Assembly (NCBI GenBank): GCA_964639225.1 | Contig: CAZXCK010000001.1 | Coordinates: 1-64,000 of the forward strand | From: CAZXCK01 sp964639225 | GTDB taxonomy: Bacteria > Chloroflexota > Anaerolineae > Aggregatilineales > Phototrophicaceae | DNA: 64,000 nucleotides | Direction: 5' to 3' | Part shown: positions 61,969-64,000 of the stretch, piece after piece | Position numbering within the stretch: the first letter of the stretch is position 1 | Layout of the letters: each line of letters begins with the position of its first letter | Translations under genes and position numbers: made by a program | The notes under the pieces: model-generated | Database searches by the model: none | Seen by the model: only the letters and a program-made list of their open reading frames with translations | Told to the model about the DNA's origin: nothing

Positions 61969-63384
61969 ATGCAGAAAGACATTACCTTAGGCGTTATCGT
62001 CGGCAACCGTGACTTCTTCCCGGACGCGCTGATCTCCGAAGGTCGCCAGGACATCCTCGAAGTGCTGGCCGAGCGCAACATCACTCCGATTATCCTCGAC
62101 GAAGACGCGACCAAGCTGGGCGCGGTGGAAACCTGGCAAAACGCCAAAAAGTGTGCCGACCTGTTCAAGCAGCACCGCGACGAGATCGACGGTATCCTGG
62201 TATGTCTGCCCAATTTTGGCGATGAAAAGGGCATCGCCGAAACCATCAAGCTCTCCGGCCTCAACGTGCCGATTCTGGTGCAGGCCTACCCCGACGACCT
62301 CAACGAGCTGATTCCGTCGCGCCGCCGCGACGCCTTCTGCGGCAAAATATCGGTGTGTAACAACCTCTACCAGTATGGTTACGATTACACCGTCACCGAG
62401 CTGCACACCGTTCATCCAAAGTCGGACTCATTCAAGGCCGATCTGGATAAATTTGTCGGCGTTTGCCGCGTCGTCAAAGGTCTGCGCAATGCGCGGCTGG
62501 GCGCGATTGGTGCGCGGCCTAACGCCTTCAACACCACCCGATACAGCGAGAAGCTGCTGCAATCCGTCGGCATGAGCGTACAGACCATCGACCTGTCCGA
62601 AGTGTTTGGCCCGGCGCGTAAACTGGCCGATGATGACGCACGCGTGAAAGAGCGCATTGACCGTATAATGAGCTACGTCAAAACGGAGGGTGTGCCATCG
62701 GCGTCGCTGCTGAAAATGGCAAAGATCGGCGTGGTCATCGACGACTGGATGCAGTCGCTGGATATCACCGCCTCGGCCATCCAGTGCTGGGACTCGCTGC
62801 AAGCCAATTACGGCGTCAACGTCTGCACACTGATGAGCATGATGAGCGAGCAGCTTCTGCCCAGCGCCTGCGAAGTTGACGTGACCGGCGTCGTGTCGAT
62901 GTATGCGCTTCAACTGGCGTCTGGGACGCCCAGCGCCCTGGTAGACTGGAACAATAACTACGCCGATGATCCCAACAAGTGCGTGTTGTTCCACTGTGGC
63001 AACTGGGCCAAGAGCTTCTTCCCTGAAGACGATTTTGTGATGGAATACGCGCCCATTCTCGGCTCCACCCTGGGTGATGAGAACACCTACGGCGTCGTCT
63101 CCGGGCGCACGCCATCGGGACCGTTCAGCTACGCCCGTGTCACCACCGACGACCGTAACGGCGTCATCAAGGCTTATGTCGGTGACGGCATGTTTATCGA
63201 CGATCCGATGGAAACCTTCGGCAGCCGGGCACTGGTCGAAGTGCCAGACCTGCAAACGCTGCTGCGCTACATCTGCAAAAACGGCTTCGAGCACCACGCG
63301 GCCATGAATGCCTCGCATTCCGCCGCCGTGCTTCAGGAAGCGCTCAGCACGTATTTCGGTTGGGACGTTTACCATCACATATAA
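61969..63384 (+). CDS. L-fucose-isomerase-like sugar isomerase
   Basis: A 471-residue protein of the L-fucose/L-arabinose isomerase superfamily. Marks are the N-terminal GVIVGNRDFFPD, a Glu/Asp metal site region in the middle (CWDSLQANYGVNVCTLMSMM, here cited as CWDSLQ), EVDVTGVVSMYALQLASG near residue 305 and the C-terminal HHAAMNASHSAAVLQEAL. It is shorter than E. coli FucI (591), similar to the smaller branch of the family. It would convert an aldose to the ketose used by the kinase. It ends the operon, with a strong hairpin after it. Exact sugar is unknown. Confidence 0.88.
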   Translation: MQKDITLGVIVGNRDFFPDALISEGRQDILEVLAERNITPIILDEDATKLGAVETWQNAKKCADLFKQHRDEIDGILVCLPNFGDEKGIAETIKLSGLNVPILVQAYPDDLNELIPSRRRDAFCGKISVCNNLYQYGYDYTVTELHTVHPKSDSFKADLDKFVGVCRVVKGLRNARLGAIGARPNAFNTTRYSEKLLQSVGMSVQTIDLSEVFGPARKLADDDARVKERIDRIMSYVKTEGVPSASLLKMAKIGVVIDDWMQSLDITASAIQCWDSLQANYGVNVCTLMSMMSEQLLPSACEVDVTGVVSMYALQLASGTPSALVDWNNNYADDPNKCVLFHCGNWAKSFFPEDDFVMEYAPILGSTLGDENTYGVVSGRTPSGPFSYARVTTDDRNGVIKAYVGDGMFIDDPMETFGSRALVEVPDLQTLLRYICKNGFEHHAAMNASHSAAVLQEALSTYFGWDVYHHI

Positions 63385-63391
63385 CGTTAGC

Positions 63392-63428
63392 ACAGGGCAA
63401 CCGCGTATCTCTGGTGCGGTTGCCCTGT
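63392..63428. terminator. Strong hairpin at the end of the sugar operon
   Basis: ACAGGGCAACCGC at 63392-63404 and GCGGTTGCCCTGT at 63416-63428 form a perfect 13-bp stem with an 11-base loop. It separates the converging isomerase and permease genes and probably ends both transcripts, although T runs are weak. Confidence 0.75.
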
Positions 63429-63434
63429 CTGTCG

Positions 63435-64000
63435 CTAATTCAGCCGTATACGTGGATTAAGCAGCCCGTACAACAGGTCGGCGATCAGATTGGCCATCGC
63501 ATAGGCGAAGATAATCAGCATCACAATCGATTGCAGCAGCGGGATGTTTTTCGCGCGCACAGCGCTCACCAGCTCCCGCCCCAGTCCGGGATAGTTGAAC
63601 ACCTCTTCGATCACTACCAGCCCACCGATCAACCAGCCGACACTCAGCGCGATGACCGTGATGGTCGGCAGCAGCGCGTTGCGCAGCACATGCTTGATGA
63701 TAATCTGGTACTGTGGCAGACCCTTAAGCGTAGCCGTGCGGACATACGGCTTCTTCAACTCATCGATGACCCCTGCCCTCGTCATACGCGACACATAGGC
63801 CAGCAGCACCAGCGTCGCCGTAATCGATGGCAAAGTCAGTACACGAAGCCAATCCACGAAGTTATAACTGGACGCCACAAATGACGTTGCCGGGAACCAC
63901 TCCAGTCCATGCGCGAATACATTGACCAGCACAATCCCGGTGACAAACTCCGGTAAGCCGACGACAGACAGCGAAAAGACCGAGATAACGCTGTCCAGCC
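63435..64000 (-). CDS. ABC transporter permease, Dpp/Opp type (5' end beyond the window)
   Basis: The last 188 codons of a minus-strand permease; the reading frame is open to the edge of the window, so the N-terminal part lies beyond 64000. The conserved cytoplasmic loop RMTRAGVIDELKKPYVRTATLKG (the R-x-x-R/E-A block and YVRTA-KG) and the final helices with VIEEVFNYPGLGRELVSAV are typical of DppB/OppB-type permeases for peptides, nickel or oligosaccharides. Any GTG or ATG inside the window is internal. It is probably part of a separate transporter operon read away from the sugar operon. Confidence 0.9.
   Translation of the reverse strand, partial: LDSVISVFSLSVVGLPEFVTGIVLVNVFAHGLEWFPATSFVASSYNFVDWLRVLTLPSITATLVLLAYVSRMTRAGVIDELKKPYVRTATLKGLPQYQIIIKHVLRNALLPTITVIALSVGWLIGGLVVIEEVFNYPGLGRELVSAVRAKNIPLLQSIVMLIIFAYAMANLIADLLYGLLNPRIRLN

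Noticed and set aside
62428..63393. A 321-codon minus-strand open frame
   Set aside because: It is opposite the isomerase gene, and is rich in His, Arg and Gly without any family mark.

Overview
The window looks like a draft-genome scaffold (one run of 100 N at 21566-21665) from a moderately GC-rich, free-living bacterium, most likely a Chloroflexota member near the Anaerolineae. This is an inference from the gene mix: type 2 isopentenyl-diphosphate isomerase, many long lipoproteins with PKD and G5/beta-propeller domains, eukaryote-like Ser/Thr kinase plus PP2C signalling, Roadblock/small-GTPase modules and a stand-alone Mg-chelatase-type ATPase. No rRNA, tRNA, CRISPR array, transposase or phage gene was seen.

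Layout. 297-6552 (+): a phosphoribosyltransferase and an acylphosphatase, then a tight repair run of Fpg/MutM glycosylase, a DUF72 protein, PolX and NAD-dependent DNA ligase. 6721-12834: a glycerol/dihydroxyacetone locus, with glpD on the minus strand and dhaK-dhaL-glpK-dhaM-HPr on the plus strand, sharing a 391-bp regulatory gap with two operator-like inverted repeats and a good promoter. 12912-18329: S41 protease, SmpB and an unknown protein on the minus strand, a hybrid response regulator/histidine kinase on the plus strand, and a TPR-like membrane protein. 18652-32455 (+): an envelope and polysaccharide cluster with a giant PKD lipoprotein that ends in a degenerate SGNH-like domain, a G5/TolB-like lipoprotein, a glycosidase-like/O-antigen-ligase fusion, a UXS-type epimerase, a second O-antigen ligase, GtrA and a GT4 glycosyltransferase.

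32546-37571: thioesterase, MoxR/ChlI-type AAA+ ATPase, a small membrane protein, acyl carrier protein, type 2 IPP isomerase and HemW-like radical SAM protein. 37696-44775 (+): a signalling island with a kinase carrying a PQQ-type propeller, PP2C phosphatase, a J-domain/vWA fusion, a zinc-ribbon/FHA protein, a small unknown, an OmpR-type regulator, a Ras-like GTPase and Hsp20. 44853-51204 (-): an adenosine-deaminase-fold protein that has lost its metal ligands, PyrG, a Roadblock protein (likely partner of the GTPase) and pyruvate phosphate dikinase.

51834-63384 (+): one coherent sugar-catabolic operon, comprising SorC-type regulator, DUF2291 lipoprotein, ribose-type ABC ATPase and permease, a binding protein whose ligand-binding domain is tandemly duplicated with DNA identity, RbsD/FucU-type mutarotase, split transketolase, FGGY kinase and L-fucose-isomerase-like enzyme. 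Together these would import an aldose, isomerise it to a ketose, phosphorylate it and cleave it by transketolase. The window ends inside a Dpp/Opp-type permease on the minus strand.
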